From the NCBI GenBank assembly GCA_021818945.1, contig JAKASV010000010.1:1-34832 (forward strand): a DNA stretch of 34,832 bases, in the 5' to 3' direction. The notes under the pieces were generated by a model. The model was not told where the DNA came from and searched no databases. It saw nothing but the letters and a program-made list of their open reading frames with translations. Of this stretch, positions 16,931 to 26,138 are shown piece after piece; within the stretch, counting starts at the first letter, position 1; each line of letters starts with the position of its first letter. The stretch is from a bacterium. Lineage in GTDB: Bacteria > Babelota > Babeliae > Babelales > Vermiphilaceae. The position numbers were made by a program, and so were the translations under genes.

Positions 16931-18784
16931 TTAGAAATAAATAGCCGCACCAACATGGAACTCAGTTTCTTTCAATGCAAAACGTCCTGCAAGAGAATAA
17001 TATGCTCCACCGAAGTATTCACAGCAACCGATGCGGTGGAAGAACTCGCCTCTTATCTTATGTAAACGAGTGTTGGTACCTTCTTCTAAAATTGTATCAT
17101 CAAGCTTATGAGTAAATCCGAGGAAATCTTTGGCAGTTGATTTACAGAAACAGACTTTATCACTTTGTTTGGCGTATAATTCATAGCCAAATACCAATCC
17201 ACATTCATAGCATTTTGGATGGAATAAAGTAACATCAAGGTTGCCCCAGAAATAACCCCATTGAACACGTGCTGGGACTGACCTGCCAACAGGGATATTC
17301 TTTATTGTTGCTCCTGCAAAGGCCGGTGCTCTCATTTCTGTATGATCAAAAACATGAGTAAAGGTTGCCATACCCCGTAATGCAAACCAGCTGCGATGTA
17401 CGCCACCTTCTAGGCCACCACGAAATTCAAAATGTCCATTATTGCCCGTAGGTTGCCAGTAGATACGTTTAGCATCACAAGTCTTTTTGCCTGTAGGCAA
17501 TTTAGAACCGACCAACATATCAAGGTACCAGCAAGGCATATGATAACCTGCATACCATTCGGTATAGAGATCTCCAGCTCCTACTACACAATCAGAGGTA
17601 CAAAAATCTACACCATTTTTTTTGAAGAAACTGAGCGCTGTTGCCTCTGTTAAATTCATGCGATTTAATACATAATCAATTGCATTTTGGACCGCATTGG
17701 CATCCTCAATGAGAATCCCATCGCCAGCTGCACCAGTTGAATTAGGAACCAAGAACAATTGCCTTTGTTGAGTACGATCAAGTGCTAATCCAGATGCATA
17801 ATCTACAGTTTGACTAAATGCAAGACGGTCACCATTAACTCCAATGTTTGTGTTATAGTTAGTCCCCTGTGCATTCAATACCCAAGTAGCGACTTCCACT
17901 GGATCTGCCGGATTTGCAGGGCCTACATTGCGACCTAAGTTATTGCTCTCTAAAACACCCGTAGGCGTACCAATTGTTATTGCATTAGCAATATTGCCAT
18001 TATCTGCACCCAGTACATACATTGGAGCTATAGCTGCCTGAATTGGTGCTTGACCACGTTCAGTAAATAGTGTGATCGGTATACCTGCAACTGTCGTATC
18101 GCTCGTCCCATCACCATAGGCAACCATTGGCGAACCATCGAGAAATTGCAAGGCACTTAAGAAATCTAATCGATATCCGTTGACATTATTCATTTTTTGA
18201 CCGGAGCCATCAGCATTTGAATTCGTAAATTCTTGACGTCGGACAATTACATTGCCGAAATCTTCCTCAATACTTTCACTTTGGCAACTTCGCCGTTGCT
18301 GCACCTCAACACGTGAAATAGGAAGACTTGCACGCCATCCTATAGCCCAACATGAATCACAGATGTCTTTTTGGGCATGCATGCCAATGAACACACCAGA
18401 CTCATTATATTCAAAACTTGGCGTTATCTTTGCAAAGCTCAAAGCTGGGTACCCGCTTGGAACTGTCAACAGGCCATTCGCAAACGCTTCTTCTCCCAAA
18501 AAGCAGGATTTTCCAAAAAACAATTTGCTTAAATCGGTAGTTTTTGTCGTTGGTCCATCCCAGTTACAATCATCACAAATAAATGCCTTGCATGCTGTTC
18601 GACAATAACCTGCTGCCCACGCATCAACCTGCCATGGATTTTCAGGATCACATCCTTCAAGAGGATAATGAATGACTCCTCTCTGTAGGCTCAACTGTGA
18701 TACGAGCCCACCAGTTACCGCCAAGAGTCCTTGACAACCGCACATACTTATCGCGGTCACAAGGATGAGTATTTTTTTGTTCAT
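16931..18784 (-). CDS. Probable outer-membrane beta-barrel protein, cysteine-rich
   Basis: A 617-residue exported protein of unknown family. A signal peptide lies at about 1-22. The N-terminal 120 residues contain paired cysteines (CRTACKAFICDDC and CDSCW). The C-terminal half alternates polar and aromatic residues in short strands and ends in HVGAAIYF; a final Phe is the signature recognised by BamA on outer-membrane barrels, and a bamA gene lies at 28043-30961. More pairs occur near the end (CYEC, CFC, CC). The ATG at 18784 is preceded by AAAGGAG. The gene sits 86 bases after the 1421-residue protein and 55 bases before the coiled-coil protein. A surface porin or an anchor for the upstream protein are both possible. 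Confidence 0.8.
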   Translation of the reverse strand: MNKKILILVTAISMCGCQGLLAVTGGLVSQLSLQRGVIHYPLEGCDPENPWQVDAWAAGYCRTACKAFICDDCNWDGPTTKTTDLSKLFFGKSCFLGEEAFANGLLTVPSGYPALSFAKITPSFEYNESGVFIGMHAQKDICDSCWAIGWRASLPISRVEVQQRRSCQSESIEEDFGNVIVRRQEFTNSNADGSGQKMNNVNGYRLDFLSALQFLDGSPMVAYGDGTSDTTVAGIPITLFTERGQAPIQAAIAPMYVLGADNGNIANAITIGTPTGVLESNNLGRNVGPANPADPVEVATWVLNAQGTNYNTNIGVNGDRLAFSQTVDYASGLALDRTQQRQLFLVPNSTGAAGDGILIEDANAVQNAIDYVLNRMNLTEATALSFFKKNGVDFCTSDCVVGAGDLYTEWYAGYHMPCWYLDMLVGSKLPTGKKTCDAKRIYWQPTGNNGHFEFRGGLEGGVHRSWFALRGMATFTHVFDHTEMRAPAFAGATIKNIPVGRSVPARVQWGYFWGNLDVTLFHPKCYECGLVFGYELYAKQSDKVCFCKSTAKDFLGFTHKLDDTILEEGTNTRLHKIRGEFFHRIGCCEYFGGAYYSLAGRFALKETEFHVGAAIYF

Positions 18785-18832
18785 CTTTCTCCTTTGGTCT
18801 TGGAGTTAAATAGTATTAACCACAGACACTGG

Positions 18833-18862
18833 GAGCAGGAGGCACACTCATGCCCCCCGCTC
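18833..18862 (-). promoter_or_regulatory. Intercistronic stem-loop after the 1421-residue protein gene
   Basis: On the minus strand GAGCGGGGGGCA pairs with TGCCTCCTGCTC across a six-base loop, giving 12 pairs, two of them G-U. It begins eight bases after the stop codon. No T-run follows, so it is more likely a 3'-end stabiliser or partial attenuator that lowers expression of the downstream genes than a full terminator. Confidence 0.6.
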
Positions 18863-18870
18863 ATGATACT

Positions 18871-21800
18871 TTATGCTAAAATGCTCATATTTTGGATAGC
18901 ACGTGGTTGATTAGGATTGGTTGATGGAACAAGCCGTATAGCTGCTGCACCAATATCGATAGAATGAGATTGATCTGTTGTCGTTCCTGCTGAACCAATG
19001 ATTGCGATTTGTACCAATCGTTGGATGAACCCTCGATCAACATACCCAGCCATCATCTCATTACGTATAAATGGACCAACATCACAACGAGAATTATACT
19101 GACTTGCAGAACCTAGGATATCAGCATTTCTCCAATCATTGAATACAACTGAAGCTGAACCGCTCAATTGTCTATCAAGTGGCAACCTAAACAATGGATC
19201 CGAGGAAAGAATACCAACCGTAGATGTATTTAAATTCTGGATATTCATGCCAGTTGGAGTTGTAGTAGATGTTAAGAAAAGGTTTCCGCCACCACGTATA
19301 GCTGAACGCGAAAGGTTGGCAGTACGACCATCTGTATCACCACTAAAGTCAATGGTAAAGGTTGGGGTACTACTACCACCGCCTATTGCCATTGCCGAGC
19401 CTACGAGTGAGAATTGCTCGCTAGATCTATTACCATCCCAAATTATATTATGACTGAATACACCATTAAGAACATTGATCGATATTGATTGAACATTATA
19501 GGTCTGACCTATTAACCATTCATTTGGTACCGAACCATAGAGTTTATAGGCTATTGCAGATCCAAGTCCTACGAATGCTCCTTGACCTATATAAAACTCA
19601 GCGTCATTACCATTGATCTGTAATGAGAAATTTATTGATGCGCCTGTGCCCTGATCTGATGTATTACCAACTTGGAATGCTCCACCAATGAGGCTGCATT
19701 GACCTATTGACCAATGAGCACTGTCTTCTAAGATGAAATTTAGATTCGTATTGATGCTACAGTTTGGCATTGTTTCAACGCCTACAAATGCTCCCTCAGG
19801 GATAATAAAGTATGAACAACCGGTAAATCTAACTATACCTGTAGAACCTATAAATTTGGCACGTAATGCATCAAGTGCAGTTAAATCTGTTGGCTTAGTT
19901 GTAGGCAAAAGAGTTTTCGATACAGGCTCACTGAAAATACCCGCATTTTCGGAGAATTTAAGTTCGACAGTACCAAGAATTATTTTTGCTCCCGGCTCAA
20001 GTACAAGTTTGACGTTACCACCAATTACAACAACCCCATTAACCGTGAATGAAGTTAAGTCAAGAACACCTGAACTCTTTACCAATATTGTTCTGCAGCA
20101 ATCAGATTCAATAAGCAAGCGATTTGAAGATGCCCAGTTTGGACCTTGAACAATATGACATACATTGTTAATGACAATATCTTCATTAAGAAGTACACGG
20201 CTATCACCATTAGCAATAATTGTGATACCATTATTACCCATAACTACCGAGGCTGCAAGCGAGTCAACATTTGTATGAGCAGATCCTAATCCAACTTTGC
20301 CGTCATTTTCAAGAACAATCACAGCCGTAGGGGCAAAGCCTTGTTGGCAAGCATCGGGGAAGATGAGTTCACGTACATTGCCACCATTGCCAACCTTGAT
20401 ATGGGCTGGATCACCAATACGTGAACCTCTAATGAACAATTGATCAACTTCACCTAGAACCGTTGGTAAACCGGTCACATTTGCTACTGCTGCTGCGTTT
20501 GCTGGGCAAGCCGTACAAGTACATATAAATGGCAAGAAGTTAGGATCTTTACAAATGGTATTCCAGTTGAGTACATAATCGGAAAGGACAGACCCCGCAG
20601 GAATAATTACTGGAGTTTTACTCAAATCAAGTTTCCAATCAGCCTCACCTAGTCCATAGCCAAAACGAACAATCGGTCCTGGTAAATCGATTACACCATT
20701 GCCGCTCTTAGTTACCATGACACCCATGTTAACGCCACAGGTATTGATTGCCCTTATGGTTCCATTATTGTCTACGAAGATACCACCTTGTCCGCAGATA
20801 TTGCTTGCTTGTGGATAATTGATTATTCCCCCGCGAGAATTAAATGAAAAATAATTTCCATCGATGGTCAGCGTAGGACAGGAGAAATGCTCAGGAACTT
20901 GTCCTGTAGGCGAACCAACCGAAGTATTACTTGCATGGCCTAAGAAAATTGTATTGATCGAGAATTGACCAGTAATATCGGCAGGCACACCTTCAATGAT
21001 GGTGCTATTATTTGGCGCAACATTAAGAACGAGTTCATGGATATTTGAACATGTGCAACTTTGATCAGCCAGCTGCATAATATCAAGATGAGAATCCTGA
21101 TTGACAACATTGCAACAATCACATGTAGTAGACCCTGGATAGGTGCCTAAAATCATTTGGCGACCAGTCCCATTATCTTTGGCATACCCATTATAGAAAA
21201 ATGTAAATTTACTGAGATTGTCGCATGGTTTAGCATTGACAAGGTCATCATCTGATTTTTCTTTATCAGCTTCTATAGCTTGATGCATATGAGCAAAATG
21301 ATGTGCACGATGACAAGGATATGTATACATCTGTTTGCAATCAATACATTTTGCTTTTTCAGCTGATAGCTCTTGTTCCTCACATGGCAGACAGCATTCA
21401 AGTGCATTAGGAACTAACAAATCAACACCCGTTAAAGCCAAGCTCGTATGAACCATCAACGTTGAATCGGAGAAAATTACTCTAGGACGTGCTTTGCCAG
21501 TCAACTTATTAATTTCTCCACCCACATAGGTTGGTTCTGAACGAAGGTCATCATTATCACAAACTTTATGATTTTGATCGGTGTGTACTAAGAAAGTTTT
21601 GTATAAGATGGCATTGTTATTAAAGAAGAAATAGCCTGAATTGTAGGCTCTATAGGCACCATCATGTTTTGCAAAAGTACGTGCAGGGAAGTTTTTGCTG
21701 CCTGTTCCGTCTATGAGAACCGTAGCTCCTGTTGGTGTACTGAACAGCGATAAAATTTCGAGCTTTGTAGGATGTGCAATTGGATCTGTTCCTGCACCGG

Positions 21801-23136
21801 CTACAGTCAAACAACCTTCGACATCAAGCAACATATTACCGGCACCCGGGGTACGCTTTGATGGGCTCACGGTAAATGGAAATTCAGATGTCAGATCATT
21901 TTCAATTTTACCTTCGCAGTCAACACCCGACAAGAAGACTACTGCTGATTGAGCTGCCAAATCTATGCAGGCTGGTAGAGCCGCCTTATCATTATAGCCA
22001 TCTACAATCAATGCCGATGGATTTCTCTTTTTAAAGATTCTTTCAAAAGGAACATTACTGAGACTTTCATGGCTCAAGCCGGCACAATTTTCGCAAAGAC
22101 ATCCGTCAATGACAGAATCAATGCCACATGGCATATGCTCTGACCCTTTTAGGCATTGATCTAACGAAAGTCCTACATAGGCTAGAAAGGTAAGTGTTCC
22201 AAGCGACAATTTACCATTGCAACCTAATACAAAACCATAGGTCTTGCCCAAATAGGTTTTTGGATGCCAAATTTGATGATGAGCTAACGTTTTATTAGCG
22301 TTCAAAACCAGAAGCCTAGAGGAGGCATCAGGATTACTGTTAATGATTCCAAAAATAGCCTGACATCCAGCTGGACAGGTTTTTTCGATATCAGCATAGA
22401 CAAGGTCATATGATTCTGCTCGATGGTTCTTTATGGTGCGACCGCTAATGAGAACCGAAGCTTTGTTATCAATAGCCAAGGCCATACGACCTTTATCAAG
22501 GTTTGTTGGATTAAATTGGATAATACCAACACCCTCGTCACTCAAGGCCTTGTCTGACGCATATCCTAAGGCAGCACGATAGCCAAGATTTATAAAAATA
22601 TTATCCTCAAGGTGTGCTGAAGCACGATTAAATTCTAGAATCGTGCCATCCATAATGACATAGAGCTTAACACTTCCACCATTAAGACCATTTGGTTCTA
22701 ATGTGATACTTTTTCTACCATTGGTTCTAAAAATAACCTTATGGCCGCCTCGTACGGCAATGAATAATGGATGACCGCCATCTTCAGCACTAGCACCAAC
22801 AAACTTAAGATCTTGAGTTACATGGAAAGTTATATTAGCATTTTTAGGCTCCAAAAACAAGGTATCAACTTGCTTGGATCTACTGATTATTGTAGGATCG
22901 GTCTTTTGAGTTAAATATACATTTATTGGGCGCTTCGATGCAGTAATACTAACATAATGATGATCGTGCATTGAGGTTAAAATTGAATTACTTTGAATTT
23001 CAAGTACTGGATCTGAACCATCAAGGTTTGGCGTATGTGAATCGTGCCAAACTACTTTTGCTTGCACTGCAACACCGCTATACAAAAGTGCAAGTGAGCC
23101 TAAGAGCAGCTTTTTTGTGCTTATATTTTTTCGCAT
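18871..23136 (-). CDS. Giant exported surface protein, probable beta-solenoid; function unknown
   Basis: A 1421-residue protein. The signal peptide ends near residue 26 (LLYSGVAVQA-KVVWHD). The rest is rich in G, N, T, V and I with many short strand-turn units (for example VLLNEDIVINN, GVVVIGGNVKLVLEPG, GGIFVDNNGTIRAIN), the texture of a parallel beta-helix as in adhesins and polymorphic outer-membrane proteins. Cysteine clusters interrupt it: CLCENC at about 340-350, a CxxC/His-rich block at about 580-630 (CIDCKQMYTYPCHRAHHFAHMH), and CTCTACP at about 865-875. There is no C-terminal barrel and no sorting motif; it ends IQNMSILA. It is first in a three-gene operon with its own promoter and leader ORF, and the next gene encodes a likely barrel. 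An attachment or shell role is inferred, not shown. Confidence 0.85.
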   Translation of the reverse strand: MRKNISTKKLLLGSLALLYSGVAVQAKVVWHDSHTPNLDGSDPVLEIQSNSILTSMHDHHYVSITASKRPINVYLTQKTDPTIISRSKQVDTLFLEPKNANITFHVTQDLKFVGASAEDGGHPLFIAVRGGHKVIFRTNGRKSITLEPNGLNGGSVKLYVIMDGTILEFNRASAHLEDNIFINLGYRAALGYASDKALSDEGVGIIQFNPTNLDKGRMALAIDNKASVLISGRTIKNHRAESYDLVYADIEKTCPAGCQAIFGIINSNPDASSRLLVLNANKTLAHHQIWHPKTYLGKTYGFVLGCNGKLSLGTLTFLAYVGLSLDQCLKGSEHMPCGIDSVIDGCLCENCAGLSHESLSNVPFERIFKKRNPSALIVDGYNDKAALPACIDLAAQSAVVFLSGVDCEGKIENDLTSEFPFTVSPSKRTPGAGNMLLDVEGCLTVAGAGTDPIAHPTKLEILSLFSTPTGATVLIDGTGSKNFPARTFAKHDGAYRAYNSGYFFFNNNAILYKTFLVHTDQNHKVCDNDDLRSEPTYVGGEINKLTGKARPRVIFSDSTLMVHTSLALTGVDLLVPNALECCLPCEEQELSAEKAKCIDCKQMYTYPCHRAHHFAHMHQAIEADKEKSDDDLVNAKPCDNLSKFTFFYNGYAKDNGTGRQMILGTYPGSTTCDCCNVVNQDSHLDIMQLADQSCTCSNIHELVLNVAPNNSTIIEGVPADITGQFSINTIFLGHASNTSVGSPTGQVPEHFSCPTLTIDGNYFSFNSRGGIINYPQASNICGQGGIFVDNNGTIRAINTCGVNMGVMVTKSGNGVIDLPGPIVRFGYGLGEADWKLDLSKTPVIIPAGSVLSDYVLNWNTICKDPNFLPFICTCTACPANAAAVANVTGLPTVLGEVDQLFIRGSRIGDPAHIKVGNGGNVRELIFPDACQQGFAPTAVIVLENDGKVGLGSAHTNVDSLAASVVMGNNGITIIANGDSRVLLNEDIVINNVCHIVQGPNWASSNRLLIESDCCRTILVKSSGVLDLTSFTVNGVVVIGGNVKLVLEPGAKIILGTVELKFSENAGIFSEPVSKTLLPTTKPTDLTALDALRAKFIGSTGIVRFTGCSYFIIPEGAFVGVETMPNCSINTNLNFILEDSAHWSIGQCSLIGGAFQVGNTSDQGTGASINFSLQINGNDAEFYIGQGAFVGLGSAIAYKLYGSVPNEWLIGQTYNVQSISINVLNGVFSHNIIWDGNRSSEQFSLVGSAMAIGGGSSTPTFTIDFSGDTDGRTANLSRSAIRGGGNLFLTSTTTPTGMNIQNLNTSTVGILSSDPLFRLPLDRQLSGSASVVFNDWRNADILGSASQYNSRCDVGPFIRNEMMAGYVDRGFIQRLVQIAIIGSAGTTTDQSHSIDIGAAAIRLVPSTNPNQPRAIQNMSILA

Positions 23137-23140
23137 AAGC

Positions 23141-23218
23141 TCATCCTTTTTTTAAAAATTTATCACTATACTCTTTCTTTGCATTTGGACGTAAATACTT
23201 ATGACATATCTCTCTCAT
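23141..23218 (-). CDS. Possible 25-residue leader peptide of the surface operon
   Basis: A short basic frame (MREICHKYLRPN... ending FLKKG) begins at ATG 23218, eight bases after a near-perfect ribosome site, AAAGGAGG (complement of 23227-23234). Its TGA stop (23141-23143) falls inside AAGGATGAG, the ribosome site of the 1421-residue protein, four bases before that ATG. This arrangement is what translational coupling or a regulatory leader would require. The peptide is not recognised. A minimal ATG-TAA at 23218-23223 overlaps the start. Coding is likely from the signals but unproven. Confidence 0.5.
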   Translation of the reverse strand: MREICHKYLRPNAKKEYSDKFLKKG

Positions 23219-23290
23219 TACATACGCCTCCTTTGCGCTTGCCAACCAGTTCAACAATACTCAACGCCCAAAAATTAGGGCCTTGGTTTA

Positions 23291-23319
23291 CTTCTAGTTT
23301 TTTTATGCAAGAATGTCAA
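23291..23319 (-). promoter_or_regulatory. Putative promoter of the surface-protein operon
   Basis: On the minus strand a perfect TTGACA (complement of 23314-23319) is followed after 17 bases by TAGAAG (complement of 23291-23296, 4 of 6 matches). This gives a leader of roughly 150 bases before the 1421-residue protein, containing the small ORF. Confidence 0.5.
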
Positions 23320-23389
23320 CCCTTTTATAACATAAAACTTTGATAAGTATACCTCCTATTGCTGAAATAACTCTCATAAAAACGTGTCA

Positions 23390-24460
23390 TTATTGTGCCA
23401 TAAGCTGAATCCATATTTCATTCAACAATGTCTCTGGGATGGTCGTTTTAAAATATTTCATTTTTGAAAACTGTTCATTATCTGGACAATATAATAGTTC
23501 TTGCTGTGTCTGCAGCTTTTTTATAGGACAGCACATACCAAATTTAGAACGATGATGTACAATAACCTCAGGTCTAAATAAATAATTGATAAATTGATAC
23601 ACAAGGTCTGTCTTAGTACTCTTTGCAGGGATGGCCAATGAATCAACAACTTTGAAGCTTCCCTCTTTTGGTACCACAAAATCAATATTTTCGTTACTGC
23701 GTTTAATTCTCAAAATATCTGGGCCCATAGCAACAACCACCGGACAATTTTTGCTGAGTAGTAAATGCTCAACGTTACTTTCTGTATATGCACCAACCCA
23801 AGCCTTTTGGTCAAGTAAAAGTTTTTTTATAGCCTGAATATGTACCTGAGTCATAGCTATATCAGAACTTCCAAATAAAAAAAATGCCGCCAACAACACT
23901 GCTTCACGGGCTGCATCAAGCATCCCGACAGCAGCAGGAGCCTTCATTTTATCAAAGATGAGAGCCCAGGATGCATCAGGAAGCTTTCCATTGTAATAAG
24001 TTTTATTAATACCTAAGCCATATACAGCCCAAAAATAGGGAACTGTATAGGTATTTCCAGGGTCGCAATAAAGCCCGAGCAATTTAGGATCGAGATCTGG
24101 CCAACAGGTGATTTTACTCTTATCAAGCTTTTGTAAAAGTCCCTCTTTAATCATAAGCTCAACAACATAATCTGAAGGGATAACAAGATCATAGCCAGCA
24201 CCTCTTGTTGTTCGCAACTTGCTAAATAGTTCTTCGTTAGTTTCGTAGTAACTAACATTAATACTGATACCGGTCTCACGCTCAAACTGTTCCAAAAACG
24301 AAACATCCAAAAGCATGGGCCATGAAAAAATATTGATACTCCTATTTGGTCTACATAACTGCATGATGTGTGAAGACCCTAAAAATAGTACCAATATACC
24401 TAACCAAAAAGTCACCATAGATGTCCGCACAGCAAACGTCCACAAGTAATCCGATTGCAT
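23390..24460 (-). CDS. potD: Polyamine-binding protein of the ABC importer
   Basis: A 356-residue extracytoplasmic solute-binding protein of the spermidine/putrescine group. A hydrophobic signal or anchor lies at about 15-33. The mature part begins INIFSWPMLLD and shows FERETGISINVSYYETNEEL and YDLVIPSDYVVELMI, the characteristic early PotD blocks. The C-terminal region (YQFINYLFRPEVIVHH) is also typical. No clear lipobox is visible, so the protein is either secreted to the periplasm or kept by an uncleaved anchor. AGGG precedes the ATG. It is the last gene of potABCD, 18 bases after potC. Spermidine versus putrescine preference cannot be read by eye. Confidence 0.92.
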   Translation of the reverse strand: MQSDYLWTFAVRTSMVTFWLGILVLFLGSSHIMQLCRPNRSINIFSWPMLLDVSFLEQFERETGISINVSYYETNEELFSKLRTTRGAGYDLVIPSDYVVELMIKEGLLQKLDKSKITCWPDLDPKLLGLYCDPGNTYTVPYFWAVYGLGINKTYYNGKLPDASWALIFDKMKAPAAVGMLDAAREAVLLAAFFLFGSSDIAMTQVHIQAIKKLLLDQKAWVGAYTESNVEHLLLSKNCPVVVAMGPDILRIKRSNENIDFVVPKEGSFKVVDSLAIPAKSTKTDLVYQFINYLFRPEVIVHHRSKFGMCCPIKKLQTQQELLYCPDNEQFSKMKYFKTTIPETLLNEIWIQLMAQ

Positions 24461-24478
24461 ATCTATATCCCTACAATT

Positions 24479-25273
24479 TTAGCCGCCAAATGAAATTACC
24501 TTGCGAGCCTGCAATATTGCCATTAATAAAATCAACAGACTCCCAACAAGAAGCATAATTGTCGATAGAGCATTAACCATAGGTGAGCCCCCAGAACGCA
24601 CAACTGAAAAAATATATAAGGGTAAAGTTTGAGTTTCAGCACCTGCACAAAAAAATGCGATCAGGAAATCATCAAGAGAAAGTACAAAAATAAGTAAGGA
24701 GGCAGCTAACAGAGAAGGAATTAACAGTGGCAGTATAACAAGAAAAAAAGTTTGTGTGCGTGTAGCGCCAAGATCGAGTGACGCTTCTGTCAAATGTTTT
24801 TCTAATTCTAAAAAGCGCGCATGAATTATTGGTACAGCATACCCAAGGCCTAATAGTGTATGGCCTACAATCAACGTGATAAAACCAAGCGACACACAAA
24901 ACAGGGAAAAAAAACCTAATAATCCAACTGCCAATACAATTTCCGGTACGACAAGACTTCCATAAAAAGCCACAAAAAGTCTACTAAATGTCCCAGATCC
25001 ATAATACACAAGCATCAAGGCCATTACTATACTTAAAGTAACACTTGAAATAGCGACGATGAGCGAATTAGTTAATGCATACCAAGCTTGCTTACATACA
25101 AACAATTGTTTATACCAATCGGTAGTAAATCCAGACCATTCATATGGCATAGGAGATGAATTAAAAGAAAAAATCACCAAAACAATAATAGGAATATATA
25201 AAAACAGAAAAAAACATGTGACAAAAATAGGCAAAGAAATAGAACGGACTGAAGTTTTCACGAAAATCCTCAC
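24479..25273 (-). CDS. potC: Polyamine ABC transporter permease PotC
   Basis: A 264-residue inner-membrane permease with six predicted helices. The cytoplasmic EAA loop that docks on the ATPase is EASLDLGATRTQTFFLVILP at about residues 160-180. It pairs with PotB; length and order (after potB, before potD) fit PotC. The ATG start overlaps the potB stop by four bases, so the two permease subunits should be made in equal amounts. Confidence 0.93.
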   Translation of the reverse strand: MRIFVKTSVRSISLPIFVTCFFLFLYIPIIVLVIFSFNSSPMPYEWSGFTTDWYKQLFVCKQAWYALTNSLIVAISSVTLSIVMALMLVYYGSGTFSRLFVAFYGSLVVPEIVLAVGLLGFFSLFCVSLGFITLIVGHTLLGLGYAVPIIHARFLELEKHLTEASLDLGATRTQTFFLVILPLLIPSLLAASLLIFVLSLDDFLIAFFCAGAETQTLPLYIFSVVRSGGSPMVNALSTIMLLVGSLLILLMAILQARKVISFGG

Positions 25274-26136
25274 TTGTAAGAGCCTATCTTTTTTAATCGC
25301 CGATACATGAAGAATGCGACCAATAGTACGATTACGCTACTCAATACGGTAAATGCTGACCCCAAGGTCAAATTTCGTGTAGTCAAAAAATAGTAAGATA
25401 TGAGAGAACTCGCATACATTTGTTTTCCTCCACCTAAAAGTGCAGGAATAACAAACTCGCCAAACACAGGAATAAATACAAGAAAAAATCCTGTACTGAT
25501 CCCGGGTAATGATAAAGGGAAGATGACCCGCACAAATGTTTCAATCCAACTAGCTCCAAGGTCAAGTGATGCTTCTATAAAACGGCTATCAATTTTTTCA
25601 AGAACCGCGTAGAGGGGCAAGATCATAAAAGGAAGATAACAGTAGATCATACCAACATACACAGCCCCGGGGGTATTCAAGAATTGCACTGGTTGGCTGA
25701 TAATGCCAAGAAACAGTAATACTTTATTAACAAGGCCAGTTTTTCCTAACATAAAAAACCAGGAATATGCTTGAATGAGGAGATTAACACTAAATGGAAG
25801 CATAATAAAAAACAATAAAACATTTTTGCCATGTTTTACCGTACGTGCAATATAATAAGCTACTGGATAGGCAATCAACAAACAAGCACATGCCGTACCA
25901 AAAGCGAGTAACAAAGAACGTTTAATAATTGCAAAATAGGTCCAATCAACAAATGTTGCATAATTTGACAAACTGATAGTTGGCACTAAAGACAGACTCG
26001 TCTTTATTAAGAAACTTCTGCCGATTACAGTCATCAGAGGCAAATAAAAAAACAGAATAATCCAAAGAAATGATGGAATCGACACGAAAAATTGTGCATT
26101 TTCTACAATCAATGATTTAATAGCTTTTTTTTTCAT
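25270..26136 (-). CDS. potB: Polyamine ABC transporter permease PotB
   Basis: A 288-residue permease with about six membrane helices and the EAA loop EASLDLGASWIETFVRVIFP at about 190-208. Its N-terminal part, with a long loop after the first helix (SNYATFVDWTYF), is typical of PotB. The start is two bases after the potA stop and the stop overlaps potC. It forms the channel with PotC. Confidence 0.93.
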   Translation of the reverse strand: MKKKAIKSLIVENAQFFVSIPSFLWIILFFYLPLMTVIGRSFLIKTSLSLVPTISLSNYATFVDWTYFAIIKRSLLLAFGTACACLLIAYPVAYYIARTVKHGKNVLLFFIMLPFSVNLLIQAYSWFFMLGKTGLVNKVLLFLGIISQPVQFLNTPGAVYVGMIYCYLPFMILPLYAVLEKIDSRFIEASLDLGASWIETFVRVIFPLSLPGISTGFFLVFIPVFGEFVIPALLGGGKQMYASSLISYYFLTTRNLTLGSAFTVLSSVIVLLVAFFMYRRLKKIGSYK

Positions 26137-26138
26137 GA

